Below the pieces are notes generated by a model, which was given only the letters and a program-made list of their open reading frames with translations, searched no databases and was not told the origin of the DNA. The position numbers were made by a program, and so were the translations under genes. Positions 34,039-42,551 of a stretch of 64,000 nt of DNA are shown in pieces. The DNA comes from Candidatus Poribacteria bacterium (GTDB taxonomy: Bacteria > Abyssobacteria > SURF-5), in the NCBI GenBank assembly GCA_016215705.1, contig JACRIR010000209.1, positions 1 to 64,000 on the forward strand. The letters run 5' to 3'. Within the stretch, counting starts at the first letter, position 1. Each line of letters opens with the position of its first letter.

Positions 34039-34667
34039 GTGGCGTCACCTCTCATCACGAGAGTCACAATGGCTGACGAAATTTCGGGCAGTGGCAATAC
34101 GAAGTCCACGTCTCCCGTCTGAATGGCTGCGGCCGGCATGCCGAAAAATTCCGAGGTTTCCTCATCCTGCGCAATCACGGTTCCCCCCATCTTCTTTATA
34201 GCACGCACGCCCATCGAGCCGTCACTGCCTGTGCCTGTTAAGACTATGGCGATCGCACGCTCCTTGTGACTGGCGGCTACCGATTCGAATAGCAGGTCGG
34301 CCGAAGGCCGAACGAAATGGACCAACTCCGACTCGGTGAGTGAGAGGGAACCATCGGTGTTCACGAGGAGATGCCGGTTTGGGGGCGCAATATAGACGGT
34401 GCCGGCCGTCAATACATCGTCTTTCTCCGCCTGTTTGACTCGCAAAGGCGTGTGCCGGGATAATATGTCGGCCATCAGGCTGCGGTGTCTCGGATCAAGG
34501 TGTTGGACCACAACAATAGCGGCCGCAAAATCCATGGGCAACCCGCGTAGAACATCCTCGAGCGCCCTCAGCCCCCCCGCTGATGCAGCTATGGCCACGA
34601 TGTCAAAACCTGCGCCCGAGAAAAAAGATACCTTCTCTGCTTTGCCTGTTTTCTCACGCTTCATCAT
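34035..34667 (-). CDS. cheB: CheB-type protein-glutamate methylesterase domain protein
   Basis: The 210-residue protein is a stand-alone CheB catalytic domain with no receiver domain. The triad is visible as Ser in AIAASAGG, His in VVVQHLDPRH and Asp in LTGTGSDGSMG. It removes methyl groups from, or deamidates, receptor-type glutamate or glutamine side chains. Lack of a receiver means its activity is not set by direct phosphorylation. The start is one of two adjacent ATGs (34667, 34664). It overlaps cheR-PAS by four bases, so the opposing enzymes are made together; in many bacteria the same modules are fused in one CheB-CheR-PAS-kinase protein. Confidence 0.93.
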   Translation of the reverse strand: MMKREKTGKAEKVSFFSGAGFDIVAIAASAGGLRALEDVLRGLPMDFAAAIVVVQHLDPRHRSLMADILSRHTPLRVKQAEKDDVLTAGTVYIAPPNRHLLVNTDGSLSLTESELVHFVRPSADLLFESVAASHKERAIAIVLTGTGSDGSMGVRAIKKMGGTVIAQDEETSEFFGMPAAAIQTGDVDFVLPLPEISSAIVTLVMRGDAT

Positions 34668-34812
34668 TTATGCGCCTTGAGAGCCTCTAATTCAGATCAG
34701 CCGGACGGCACCGCGCGGAGAATTGGAAACTGTAGCGACTACCCTCACCTCACTTTTTGTTATTCTATCACAGATCTTGTCAAGAATAAACTGTCCGGGA
34801 CTGTTCGCCAAT

Positions 34813-34841
34813 TTGCAAACGGTGTCGAACGGTGCTAAAAT
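34813..34841 (+). promoter_or_regulatory. Sigma-70 promoter of the tat operon leader
   Basis: TTGCAA at 34813-34818 and TAAAAT at 34836-34841 are exactly 17 bases apart. Transcription would start near 34848, about 100 bases before tatA. Confidence 0.65.
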
Positions 34842-34866
34842 GGAAATGTTGGAACGTTGTGAAAGG

Positions 34867-34896
34867 CGCCTGACGCCGAACGTGTCAGGCGTTTTT
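34867..34896 (+). terminator. Terminator-like hairpin in the tat leader (possible attenuator)
   Basis: CGCCTGAC (34867-34874) and GTCAGGCG (34884-34891) form an 8-bp stem with a nine-base loop, followed by TTTTT at 34892-34896. No plus-strand gene lies upstream for over 5 kb, and the promoter starts only about 20 bases before, so this would end a leader RNA of about 50 bases unless read through. Confidence 0.6.
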
Positions 34897-34946
34897 CACC
34901 AAAAAGGGTGCAAGAAATGAAATCTGAGAGTAGGGAGGTGAGTTGA

Positions 34947-35150
34947 TTGCTCGGCAATATCGGCCCGACAGAACTGATTCTCATACTGCTTATCGTCATG
35001 CTTATTTTTGGGACAAGCAGAATCACCGGCATCGGTAAATCGCTCGGTACTGCGATACGCGATTTCAGAGATAGCATGAAGGGCGAGCCTCCGCAAAAAG
35101 AAAAGTCGCCGGAACAGAGCCCCAAGGAAACTGGCAAGTCTAATGAATGA
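34947..35150 (+). CDS. tatA: Twin-arginine translocase subunit TatA
   Basis: The 67-residue protein has one N-terminal transmembrane helix (GPTELILILLIVMLIFG), a hinge and an amphipathic helix with basic residues, then a charged tail, as in TatA/E. It oligomerises to form the passage for folded proteins. The start is TTG at 34947, eight bases after AGGGAGG; no ATG gives the right N-terminus. The gene overlaps tatC by eight bases. Confidence 0.93.
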   Translation: MLGNIGPTELILILLIVMLIFGTSRITGIGKSLGTAIRDFRDSMKGEPPQKEKSPEQSPKETGKSNE

Positions 35151-35859
35151 CGTGAAGATGACCTTCATCGAGCACCTTGCGGAGCTCAGAATAAGGTTGA
35201 TGAAGGGGCTTGGCGCGATCGCAGTCTTCTCGGTTCTTGGATATCTTTTCCGCGGACAAATCCTGGCAGTAATCAAGAAACCGCTCGGCGAGGCGATTCA
35301 GCTTCATGCGTTCGACCTTTTTGAGCAGTTCTACGCGTCGTTGAAGCTTGCGTTCTATACCGGCCTTTTCTTCGGATTGCCTTTTTTCGTCTACCAGATT
35401 CTCATGTTTTGTCTGCCTGCCCTGAGACCGAGCGAAAGACGAATGGTCGTTGGCGGGCTCATCTCCGGCGTTGTACTCCTCTATGGCGGGATAATCTTCT
35501 CATATATCCTGATACTGCCGCAGCTCATGGCCCAGCTCTCCCGTTTTTTCTCGACAGGCGTCGAGCAGACCTTTTCTTTGACCATGTACGTTGACAAGGT
35601 TTTCCATTTTGTTATCGCGTTTGGCCTGGGATTCCAAATGCCCATAGTGCTTGTGGTGCTCGTGCGTGTCGGCGTGATCTCCGTGGAGACACTGCGGAAA
35701 AACAGGAAATATATGATAGTCCTGATCTTCGTCGTTGCGGCTGTTCTCACTCCGCCCGACGTGATATCACAAATGCTGTTGGCAATTCCTCTCATGTTCC
35801 TCTACGAGGTGAGCATCTGGGTCTCCATTTTGCTCGGAAGGGGTGAGCGCTCGGCATGA
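35143..35859 (+). CDS. tatC: Twin-arginine translocase core subunit TatC
   Basis: The 238-residue protein contains the N-terminal MTFIEHLAELRIRL with the conserved Glu, six membrane helices, the periplasmic FFSTGVEQTFSLTMYVDKV segment and the GLGFQMPIVL motif in the third cytoplasmic-side region. TatC binds the twin-arginine signal peptide. It overlaps tatA by eight bases and tatB by four, so all three are translationally coupled. Confidence 0.97.
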   Translation: MNDVKMTFIEHLAELRIRLMKGLGAIAVFSVLGYLFRGQILAVIKKPLGEAIQLHAFDLFEQFYASLKLAFYTGLFFGLPFFVYQILMFCLPALRPSERRMVVGGLISGVVLLYGGIIFSYILILPQLMAQLSRFFSTGVEQTFSLTMYVDKVFHFVIAFGLGFQMPIVLVVLVRVGVISVETLRKNRKYMIVLIFVVAAVLTPPDVISQMLLAIPLMFLYEVSIWVSILLGRGERSA

Positions 35860-36221
35860 TGGGTATCGGACCGATGGAGATAGTGGTTATCCTCGTGGTG
35901 ACCCTCCTCGTGGTTGGCCCGGAGAAAATGCCGGAATTAGCCCGCTCTCTCGCAAGGCTGATGCGCGACGTCCGCAGAATGATGGATGATGCGCGCGGCC
36001 AGATCGAAGAGATCACTCGCGAGGAACTCTTAAACAAGAAAGATGTCGACTCGTACTATCGCGATGTCGTTGACACCGTGAAAAAGTCGATCGATGCGCC
36101 CGATATCGATACTATCGGCCAGGAGATCAACAAGGAGATGGAAAAGGCCATCCAACAATTGGAAAAAGAACCCGAGGAACCGCCAAAACCGGAAAACCCG
36201 CCCGCGCAACCCTCGCCGTAA
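35856..36221 (+). CDS. tatB: Twin-arginine translocase subunit TatB (TatA/B family)
   Basis: The 121-residue protein has a TatB-type start, MEIVVILVVTLLVVGPEKMPELARSL, where the proline in VGPEKMP is the family hinge, followed by a long amphipathic helix and a proline-rich acidic tail. Length and tail favour TatB over TatA. Its ATG overlaps the tatC stop (ATGA). The order A-C-B differs from the E. coli A-B-C order. Confidence 0.88.
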   Translation: MMGIGPMEIVVILVVTLLVVGPEKMPELARSLARLMRDVRRMMDDARGQIEEITREELLNKKDVDSYYRDVVDTVKKSIDAPDIDTIGQEINKEMEKAIQQLEKEPEEPPKPENPPAQPSP

Positions 36222-36256
36222 AGAGGCGAAAGGGGAAAAAGAAGGAAGGAAGAAAA
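36222..36256 (+). repeat. GGCGAAAGG-type low-complexity block
   Basis: AAGAGGCGAAAGGGGAAAAAG follows the tatB stop codon directly and fills the gap to the convergent methyltransferase gene. Confidence 0.5.
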
Positions 36257-36260
36257 ACTC

Positions 36261-36929
36261 CTAACCCCGGGTGCCCACGCCCGCCGCGCCTTGTTTGGGC
36301 CGCAGGGTGAAGGCATAGAAGTTATACGGATAACTGTAATCGACGTGGTGGACGTCAACAAAATTAAAATCGACCCGCAGCGCATCCTCAAATGTCCTAC
36401 GGTCTTTGATGCATTTCCCTCTATCAAGCTTACATATTATTCGGGCGGGAATATCCAGAACGTTTTCGGGCAACATGCAATCCACAATCACCACGATAGC
36501 CTCGCTTTTGCAGACACTGGCGATTTCCTTGAGGGCCTTTTTCATGCTCTCCATGTCAATATGATGAAAGATAACAATGCTGAATACGAAGTCGAAAGTT
36601 TCTCTCTTAAAGGGTAAAAGGGTAACGTCTCCACAAACGAATTGCAGCCGCTTTTGCGACTTGCCTGCGAGATACTTCGGATTGATATCGAGCGCGTAGT
36701 AGTTGCTCTCGAACAAATGAGCGTACCTCCCTGTGCCGCACCCGACGTCAAGGATTCTTCCCCGCGCGTTCTCAGCAAGAAGCCTTTCAATATGCTTCAA
36801 CGCTCTTTTCCTGCCAATCGAAAAGATTTCTTGGGAAAGATCATATATAAACGGAATCTCAAGGACTTGGTATATCTTCCGAGACAGCCTCTGGATCAGT
36901 CCCTGGTCAGGTTTTCTTTCGGATGCCAA
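36261..36929 (-). CDS. Class I SAM-dependent methyltransferase
   Basis: The 222-residue protein has the Rossmann-like SAM fold: motif I ILDVGCGTGRYAHLF, an acidic residue ending strand 2 in YYALDIN, the GDVTLLPF motif II region and FDFVFSIVIFHHID motif III. Small-molecule or sugar methylation is likely; the tRNA-U34 enzyme ABH8/TRM9 family has a similar layout (FHHI), which is an alternative. It lies 64 bases after the YfhO gene on the same strand. Confidence 0.8.
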   Translation of the reverse strand: MASERKPDQGLIQRLSRKIYQVLEIPFIYDLSQEIFSIGRKRALKHIERLLAENARGRILDVGCGTGRYAHLFESNYYALDINPKYLAGKSQKRLQFVCGDVTLLPFKRETFDFVFSIVIFHHIDMESMKKALKEIASVCKSEAIVVIVDCMLPENVLDIPARIICKLDRGKCIKDRRTFEDALRVDFNFVDVHHVDYSYPYNFYAFTLRPKQGAAGVGTRG

Positions 36930-36993
36930 CGCAAGAGTCCTCCCTGTTTCAACCTGGTCTGGCGAGGTCGGATTTGGGCTTCTTCACACAGGT

Positions 36994-39915
36994 TCAATGT
37001 GGCGCTAATTTTATCCGGCACTCGCGCATCGATGTATCTATTCTCACGGGCACAATGTCGAACCTGTCCGATGACCCTGCCATGAAAACGAGTTTGTTAT
37101 ACACCGGCTTCATGCGACCGTCGGGAACAAGCTGCAGGAATCTGAAGCTGTGGTCTCCTTTCGCAAGCTTGAGAATCGCCTGCGCTTCCCATCGATCATT
37201 CTCCGGTGGGGGAGATTCGGAAGCCGTATTGAATACCCTGACCGTGAATTCATTGTCAACAAAGAGTTGATATGCCTGGGGCGGGAACTCCATCAGCAGA
37301 TCATAGATTCCATCTTCTTCCAAATGAATCTTCGTCTCAAGGAGTTGAGGCGTCTGGAAATTCGTCTTTCCTTCTGTGCCTTCCACGGTTTGCGGATTAT
37401 AGGGTGTAATTGGCTCAAAGGGCCGGCGAAATCCTTCGACGTGCTTGCTCGATGCCAACGGCGCGTAACAGAAGACCAGAATCAGAACCAGCGCAACGCC
37501 TTCGCGATATTTCCGATCTGAGAGGAGAATTCCAAAAACAGAAAGCAGTCCCATGATACTGAGAGCTAACCCGAGATAGAATGCGCGCGGCTGATAAGAG
37601 AAGGTTACCGTGTGTTTTCCGGCCGGAACGGGAACGCCGCGGAAGACGTAGTTTGTCCGGTATATTCTCACCGGTTCTTCATCGACGCTTGCTTTCCATC
37701 CCGGGAAGAAGACCTCGCTCGAGAAAAGGAAACCCGGACGCGGAATGTCAATTTCCACCCTGACAAACTCGTTTCGGGATTCAATCATCCTGGCTTCATT
37801 CTTGATCTGCAATAATCTGTCCGTTTCGTTGACGGCCCTCTCCGTTCTCCCACTCCTCAATGCGGAAAACTCATGCGGCAGGTCTTCCTCGATGTAGTTC
37901 CTGTTCAAGGGGTCAAACTCGGGGGAAAGCATTCTCTCAATGATGTCGGCGCGCGGGAGTTTCTCCACCCCGTAGACAACGAAATGCCTCGGGAGGAAAA
38001 ACTCCACCCCGAATCTGGTGTTCAACAAACTCCTGACTCGCCTGCTTTCCCGCGTTTTCAAGAAGAAATAATTCGTGTCAAACAGGCTCCCTTCATAACC
38101 AGTCATGGAATAGGGGGGATTGTAACTGGGCAGCGTGCTGTTGACGCAGAGGAAAGGCTGGATCATGAGACTGTCGATCCTGCCTATTCTCTCCAACTCC
38201 GGCGCCGGAATGTGGTAGTAGTTCGCGTTGAGACGATTGGTTAGTTGAGACCTCGCATCCTTGATCCCGGGGTCGGTCTTGCTGTAGTAAGCGAAACCGA
38301 CCCGCGGGCCGGCTTCCTTGCGAAAAGTGGAATGCGACAAGTCTGCGACCACTATTGCCACCGCGAGCCAGGGAAAGATGCGGCTTTGCCTTCCCCTCCG
38401 GAAACCGGATAATAGAACAATCAGCGCCAGGAATGAGACGATGGCCCACACGGTATAATCGTGGCGGTAGAGTCGGCTTTGCATGTAAGGCGCGAGCCCG
38501 GGAAAGAGCCAAATAATCGCACAGATTGTCAAGAGCGCTGCGACTGCGCTCATTACGGCCAATTTGACATTATTCGGAACCGTCCCCTTCCCTGTCAGCG
38601 TGTCCATCCCATAGCCTGAGAGCGCTGCGACGCAAAACATGTTTAATATTAGAGTTCTTCCCGGATTCGTGAGCCCCTTGAACAAAGGAACGTAATCGTA
38701 CACAAATCTCTGAAGCGGAAGACTGAACGCGGATTTTGTCGAGTACACGGCTGTTATCAGAATGGCGAAGACAAAAAACTTCTTATGCTTGTATCGCTTG
38801 TCTTGGGATATAACTCCAACGAACGCGAGAATGAGCGACAGCAGTCCCACATAATGATCTCTCTCCGTATATGCGATGGAAGGCAAAATGTAGCCCAAGA
38901 CAGTTTGTGCGGGTGTGCATCCGTAAATCAGCGTTTCGGCCAGGTCGAACCCACCCTGCCTGTTATAGTGCGAAATATACTCCAGGCCGGGCAGCAACTG
39001 AACGGAGACAAGACAGATTGCCAGAGCGATTGCCACGCCAAAGTATAGAAGGGCCAGGGCATATTTCTTTCTGTCAAAGTAGGAATGATGAATCTGTTCC
39101 GCAATTGCGTTGGTGCGTAGGGCCGCTGTGTGCGCGGATTTGTTCTCAGAGGACTCCCGGCCTGTGTCGGACTTTGGCCCGCGAACAAGGCGCCCACACA
39201 ATTGTGCGACGGAGTCATGCTTCTCGACGAGGGCGAAAGCAAGAATGAGGGCAATGAATCCCACGGAATAAATGAAATTCGCCGGGTAGTTTGCGAAGTA
39301 TGACATGGCAAATAGCAGGGAAAGACATGCGATATGTCTCCTGCGGGGCTGTTGAAGCAGCCTGAATGCGAATAGAACCAGCAACGGGAGCCACATGATA
39401 CTGTGCGCCGCGCCCGCAGTCCTCATTATATCTTCCAGCCGCAGATTGAATCCCCATACAATAGCGCCCACCAGAGCGCCCCATCTGTTGATCTTCAGGT
39501 CCCTCATGAGAAAGTAGAAAAAGCAGCCGGTCAGTCCCTTCGCCGCAAAAAGATAGACGATGAATCTGCAAAACGGCAGTATGTGGTCAGGGTTATTGAA
39601 CTTGGACAAGGCAATGGTGAGTGGATAAAGGACGCCCGAGAGGGGAGAGGCAAAATATGGCGCCCCAAACCCCCAGTTCGGGAGCCATAGCCCGAGTTCT
39701 CCGTTGAGCAAGAGGCCGGTGCTCGCGGCAAGGATATTGTACGTCTGGACGAAGTCGTTCCCGAAAGGGTAAATCTTCGGAAACGGTCCAAAGGCAAAGA
39801 AGACGTTCCAATTGACGAGGAGAGGGAGGAAGAGTATCAACGCCACGGGGGCGAGATCAAACTTATATTCTCCGATGGCCTGGCTTATCCGCGTTTTCAA
39901 CGAGAACTCCTGCAA
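36994..39915 (-). CDS. YfhO-family multi-pass membrane protein
   Basis: The 973-residue protein has about 13 membrane helices in the first 560 residues, with the GT-C-like periplasmic acidic loop (YPFGNDFVQTYN), and soluble beta-rich C-terminal domains around 640-930 (for example HFVVYGVEKLPRADI and AGKHTVTFSYQPRAFY). YfhO proteins are linked to glycosylation of wall polymers in Gram-positives; in Gram-negatives the role is open. The next gene encodes a smaller paralogue, and both lie among methyltransferase and glycosyltransferase genes. One helix is followed by QPRAFYLGLALSIMG, the conserved ending of the family. Confidence 0.75.
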   Translation of the reverse strand: MQEFSLKTRISQAIGEYKFDLAPVALILFLPLLVNWNVFFAFGPFPKIYPFGNDFVQTYNILAASTGLLLNGELGLWLPNWGFGAPYFASPLSGVLYPLTIALSKFNNPDHILPFCRFIVYLFAAKGLTGCFFYFLMRDLKINRWGALVGAIVWGFNLRLEDIMRTAGAAHSIMWLPLLVLFAFRLLQQPRRRHIACLSLLFAMSYFANYPANFIYSVGFIALILAFALVEKHDSVAQLCGRLVRGPKSDTGRESSENKSAHTAALRTNAIAEQIHHSYFDRKKYALALLYFGVAIALAICLVSVQLLPGLEYISHYNRQGGFDLAETLIYGCTPAQTVLGYILPSIAYTERDHYVGLLSLILAFVGVISQDKRYKHKKFFVFAILITAVYSTKSAFSLPLQRFVYDYVPLFKGLTNPGRTLILNMFCVAALSGYGMDTLTGKGTVPNNVKLAVMSAVAALLTICAIIWLFPGLAPYMQSRLYRHDYTVWAIVSFLALIVLLSGFRRGRQSRIFPWLAVAIVVADLSHSTFRKEAGPRVGFAYYSKTDPGIKDARSQLTNRLNANYYHIPAPELERIGRIDSLMIQPFLCVNSTLPSYNPPYSMTGYEGSLFDTNYFFLKTRESRRVRSLLNTRFGVEFFLPRHFVVYGVEKLPRADIIERMLSPEFDPLNRNYIEEDLPHEFSALRSGRTERAVNETDRLLQIKNEARMIESRNEFVRVEIDIPRPGFLFSSEVFFPGWKASVDEEPVRIYRTNYVFRGVPVPAGKHTVTFSYQPRAFYLGLALSIMGLLSVFGILLSDRKYREGVALVLILVFCYAPLASSKHVEGFRRPFEPITPYNPQTVEGTEGKTNFQTPQLLETKIHLEEDGIYDLLMEFPPQAYQLFVDNEFTVRVFNTASESPPPENDRWEAQAILKLAKGDHSFRFLQLVPDGRMKPVYNKLVFMAGSSDRFDIVPVRIDTSMRECRIKLAPH

Positions 39916-40013
39916 GTCTTCCGATACTGATTTCCGGGTCGGTTATTCAACAACTGTGCCGGTGCGAATTTCTGCGCATATTATTCTCGCTCATAATTGC
40001 TGGATAGATTCGG

Positions 40014-42179
40014 CTATACATGTCTTCTCTTCTGTGAAGTCCATGAGATGAGAAAAAAGGCTGCCATAAGCCCAAGGCCGGCAGCGGACATCCAGGCTCC
40101 GACAAGCAGACTTCTCGGTCGAAAAGAAAACTCTACATCGTGCCTTCCCGCGTCAACGACACAACCCATGAAATCCCCATAGACTCGCACTACCGGCCTC
40201 TCCCTTCCATCCACGCTTGCTTGCCAGCCTTTATGATAACTTTCGGACAGAATCAGGAGTTGTTTTGTTTCGGCCAGAGTCGCGACTCGAATCTTGCCAG
40301 GATGATCATGCGTGATGGTCGCCTTGCCCGGCGTACCCTCCTGCAGCGCAACCGACGAGGGAACGAGCGCCGTAGTTTCGACATCGATAGTATCGATGTC
40401 ACTCTTGGGGTCAGAACCGACGAGCGCCTGTGCAACCAGTCTTGCCCTTGGAAGCGGAGCAGGCACTTCCGCTCCATAGACGCTTCCACTCAACGCATAC
40501 AGCCCTTGCTTGTGTTTCTCCCAAACCCAATGCACGTTTGCCACCCGCAAACGTGCGAGACTCATAGGTTCAAGTTGTTGCCTGGGCGGTATGCAGACAA
40601 ACCCGCCCGCAATTCGGACCCCTTTCATGAGCCAGACGTTGTCGTCCGACATGAGACGGTACCGCGAGACGTCGGGAGGCGTTGGCGCAAAACCGTAGAA
40701 GCCTTCGAGCTTTGTTCCCGGCTCATTATCCCGGATATAAGTCAACCCGTAGATACCCTGATCCGCGACGGCGAACAGAATCATCCCTGCGAAGGCCCAT
40801 CGTTTTCCGCGCGCCGCCATAATAATAATTGCGCCCGCCAGGATCATGAGAAGCGGATCGGAGAGGATAAGGTTTCTCGATGCGACACCCGAAGCAAAGT
40901 GTTGAGCCAATGTCGGGGTCTTTTCGGCCTTGGCAAGGAGAAAGAGTACGGCGAGCGATATGCTTGCGAGGGGGGCCAGCCCCAGCGGCCAAAGCTTCCT
41001 CCATGCGAGTCGGCCGCAAGATTGCACAATCCTTGAGATGTCCGTATAGGCAATGGATGCCCCAATGGCCAAGGCAAGTTGAAACAGCAGGATATACCGG
41101 CAGGGCGCGCGAAATGCTCCAATAACCGGCACGAGAGTCTGGAGCCGATACAGATAGCCGTGCTGCCCCAGGGAAAGAATTCCCGACAAGGTGGCCAACC
41201 CGATGACTCCCGTCGCAAGTGTCCGCAAAGCCCCCAACTCCTTTCTACGGACTATGAGCAGGGCCAATAATATCACTGGAAGTGTCCCTATATATATCTT
41301 TAGTTCATATGGGATTCCACGAAACGCAAAGTCGTTGAATGAATATGGCGACAACAATTGCAATATGTGAATCGGGCGCAGACTGGGCCAGTAACGAGAC
41401 CATGCTGGGTCAGTCCGACTAGTAATAGAAAGGGCGTCCCATGACGGTATAAGTTGAATGCCGCCCGCCAACACGCCGAGCAACTTGGCGATTCCAAGCG
41501 CCGAAAGCCGCCCCCAACACCGAAGCGAGAGAAGCAGGAGGAGTGTATACAAGGCTTCGGCCGACGATGAAATCCAGAAGACCTGGGGATGACCCAGAAG
41601 CAGTTGGGATGCTGTGAACAGTCCCACGCCTAACTTGGCAAATGCCACTTGGCGCCCATCGATCCCCCGCAACGCAACATCGATTGAAAACAAAAGCCAG
41701 GGAATATGCGCAGCGACGGAAACGGCATTATAATGCACATAGTGCAACAGGTTAAACCCCGAGAATGTAAATACGAGTGCCCCAAATACACTCGCGTCGC
41801 GCGGAATCTGCCAGCGTCGCAAGAATAAGAACATGCCAGCCATCATGAAAGGATAATTGAGAAGCATCTCAAGGTTGAATGCTGCTCCGAACGGAAATAT
41901 GCTGTAGAGAATCAGATGAAGGGGGTGGAGCATGCCCGCTCCACCGTCGCCATGGAGGTAGAATCCACATAGGACACTTGGAAGCCACAGGAAGCTGTCG
42001 CCTGACGCCAGACTCTGCGCATAGAAAAAGCGCATGGGGAGATGGTATCTGCTAAGGTCATCGTGTTTGTAGACTTGACCCTTGAACAAGGGCAGTCCGA
42101 GCAGACAAAGAATGATTAAACCCGCCGCCAGCCCCAGCCAAAAAGAACGGTTCTCTGTTCTGCGTTCATCCATATTCAT
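40014..42179 (-). CDS. YfhO-like multi-pass membrane protein, shorter paralogue
   Basis: The 721-residue protein starts with a membrane helix, then KHDDLSRYHLPMRFFYAQSL with an acidic pair in the first outside loop, about 11 further helices, and a C-terminal beta domain containing GKIRVATLAETKQLLILSES, YHKGWQASVDGRE and VEFSFRPRSLLVGAWMSAAG. That last motif matches the end of the 973-residue neighbour, so the two are diverged paralogues 98 bases apart. It probably acts with undecaprenyl-linked sugars at the periplasmic face (inference). Confidence 0.72.
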   Translation of the reverse strand: MNMDERRTENRSFWLGLAAGLIILCLLGLPLFKGQVYKHDDLSRYHLPMRFFYAQSLASGDSFLWLPSVLCGFYLHGDGGAGMLHPLHLILYSIFPFGAAFNLEMLLNYPFMMAGMFLFLRRWQIPRDASVFGALVFTFSGFNLLHYVHYNAVSVAAHIPWLLFSIDVALRGIDGRQVAFAKLGVGLFTASQLLLGHPQVFWISSSAEALYTLLLLLSLRCWGRLSALGIAKLLGVLAGGIQLIPSWDALSITSRTDPAWSRYWPSLRPIHILQLLSPYSFNDFAFRGIPYELKIYIGTLPVILLALLIVRRKELGALRTLATGVIGLATLSGILSLGQHGYLYRLQTLVPVIGAFRAPCRYILLFQLALAIGASIAYTDISRIVQSCGRLAWRKLWPLGLAPLASISLAVLFLLAKAEKTPTLAQHFASGVASRNLILSDPLLMILAGAIIIMAARGKRWAFAGMILFAVADQGIYGLTYIRDNEPGTKLEGFYGFAPTPPDVSRYRLMSDDNVWLMKGVRIAGGFVCIPPRQQLEPMSLARLRVANVHWVWEKHKQGLYALSGSVYGAEVPAPLPRARLVAQALVGSDPKSDIDTIDVETTALVPSSVALQEGTPGKATITHDHPGKIRVATLAETKQLLILSESYHKGWQASVDGRERPVVRVYGDFMGCVVDAGRHDVEFSFRPRSLLVGAWMSAAGLGLMAAFFLISWTSQKRRHV

Positions 42180-42252
42180 CTGTACTACTCATTTTCAAAA
42201 TCACAAATTCTTGTCGTGATTTCTTGCACGAACCTAACGCATATTAGTCACA

Positions 42253-42277
42253 CGGGCGCAATGAATTGCGCCCCTAC
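42253..42277. repeat. Palindromic repeat, left arm of an inverted pair
   Basis: CGGGCGCAATGAATTGCGCCC forms its own hairpin and ends CTAC. It is the reverse complement of 42299-42323 except for one covarying base pair. Confidence 0.75.
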
Positions 42278-42298
42278 AGACACGAATCAAGATGCTCC

Positions 42299-42323
42299 GT
42301 AGGGGCGCGATTCATCGCGCCCG
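42299..42323. repeat. Palindromic repeat, right arm of an inverted pair
   Basis: GTAGGGGCGCGATTCATCGC followed by GCCCG. Compared with the left arm, an A-T pair in the stem has become G-C on both sides. Confidence 0.75.
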
Positions 42324-42417
42324 ATTCGTGCTGTTTGGTTGCGGCTATGCTGCGCTGTACTACTCACGTTCGAAATCATGAATTCGTGTCGCAATTTCCT
42401 CTTCTTCTTTTTCGTAA

Positions 42418-42551
42418 AATCCGTGTCCATCCGTGTGCATCTGTGGCTAAGATGCCTCTTTTTCTTCTTCTCCCCAAATCCGTGGAATCCGTGAAATCCG
42501 TGGTTCCCTTTGTTTCTTCTTTTGTTTGGTTGCGGCTCTGCCGCGCTATGT
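42418..42551. repeat. ATCCGTG/ATCTGTGG repeat block
   Basis: Iterated words such as TCCGTGTCCATCCGTGTG, GGAATCCGTGAAATCCGTGG and ATCTGCGGTTAA alternate with a second copy of TTTGGTTGCGGCT (first at about 42334). It lies directly at the 3' end of the GT39-like gene. Confidence 0.65.

Larger units (their letters stand above)
42180..42551. other. 372-base repeat-rich intergenic region
   Basis: No gene is supported. The region contains two 25-base hairpins (42253-42277, 42299-42323), an imperfect direct repeat of about 48 bases (42181-42228 and 42356-42403, both starting GTACTACTCA) and, from 42418, iterations of ATCCGTG/ATCTGTGG words. All are repeat types seen as filler in many bacterial genomes. 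Confidence 0.7.
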
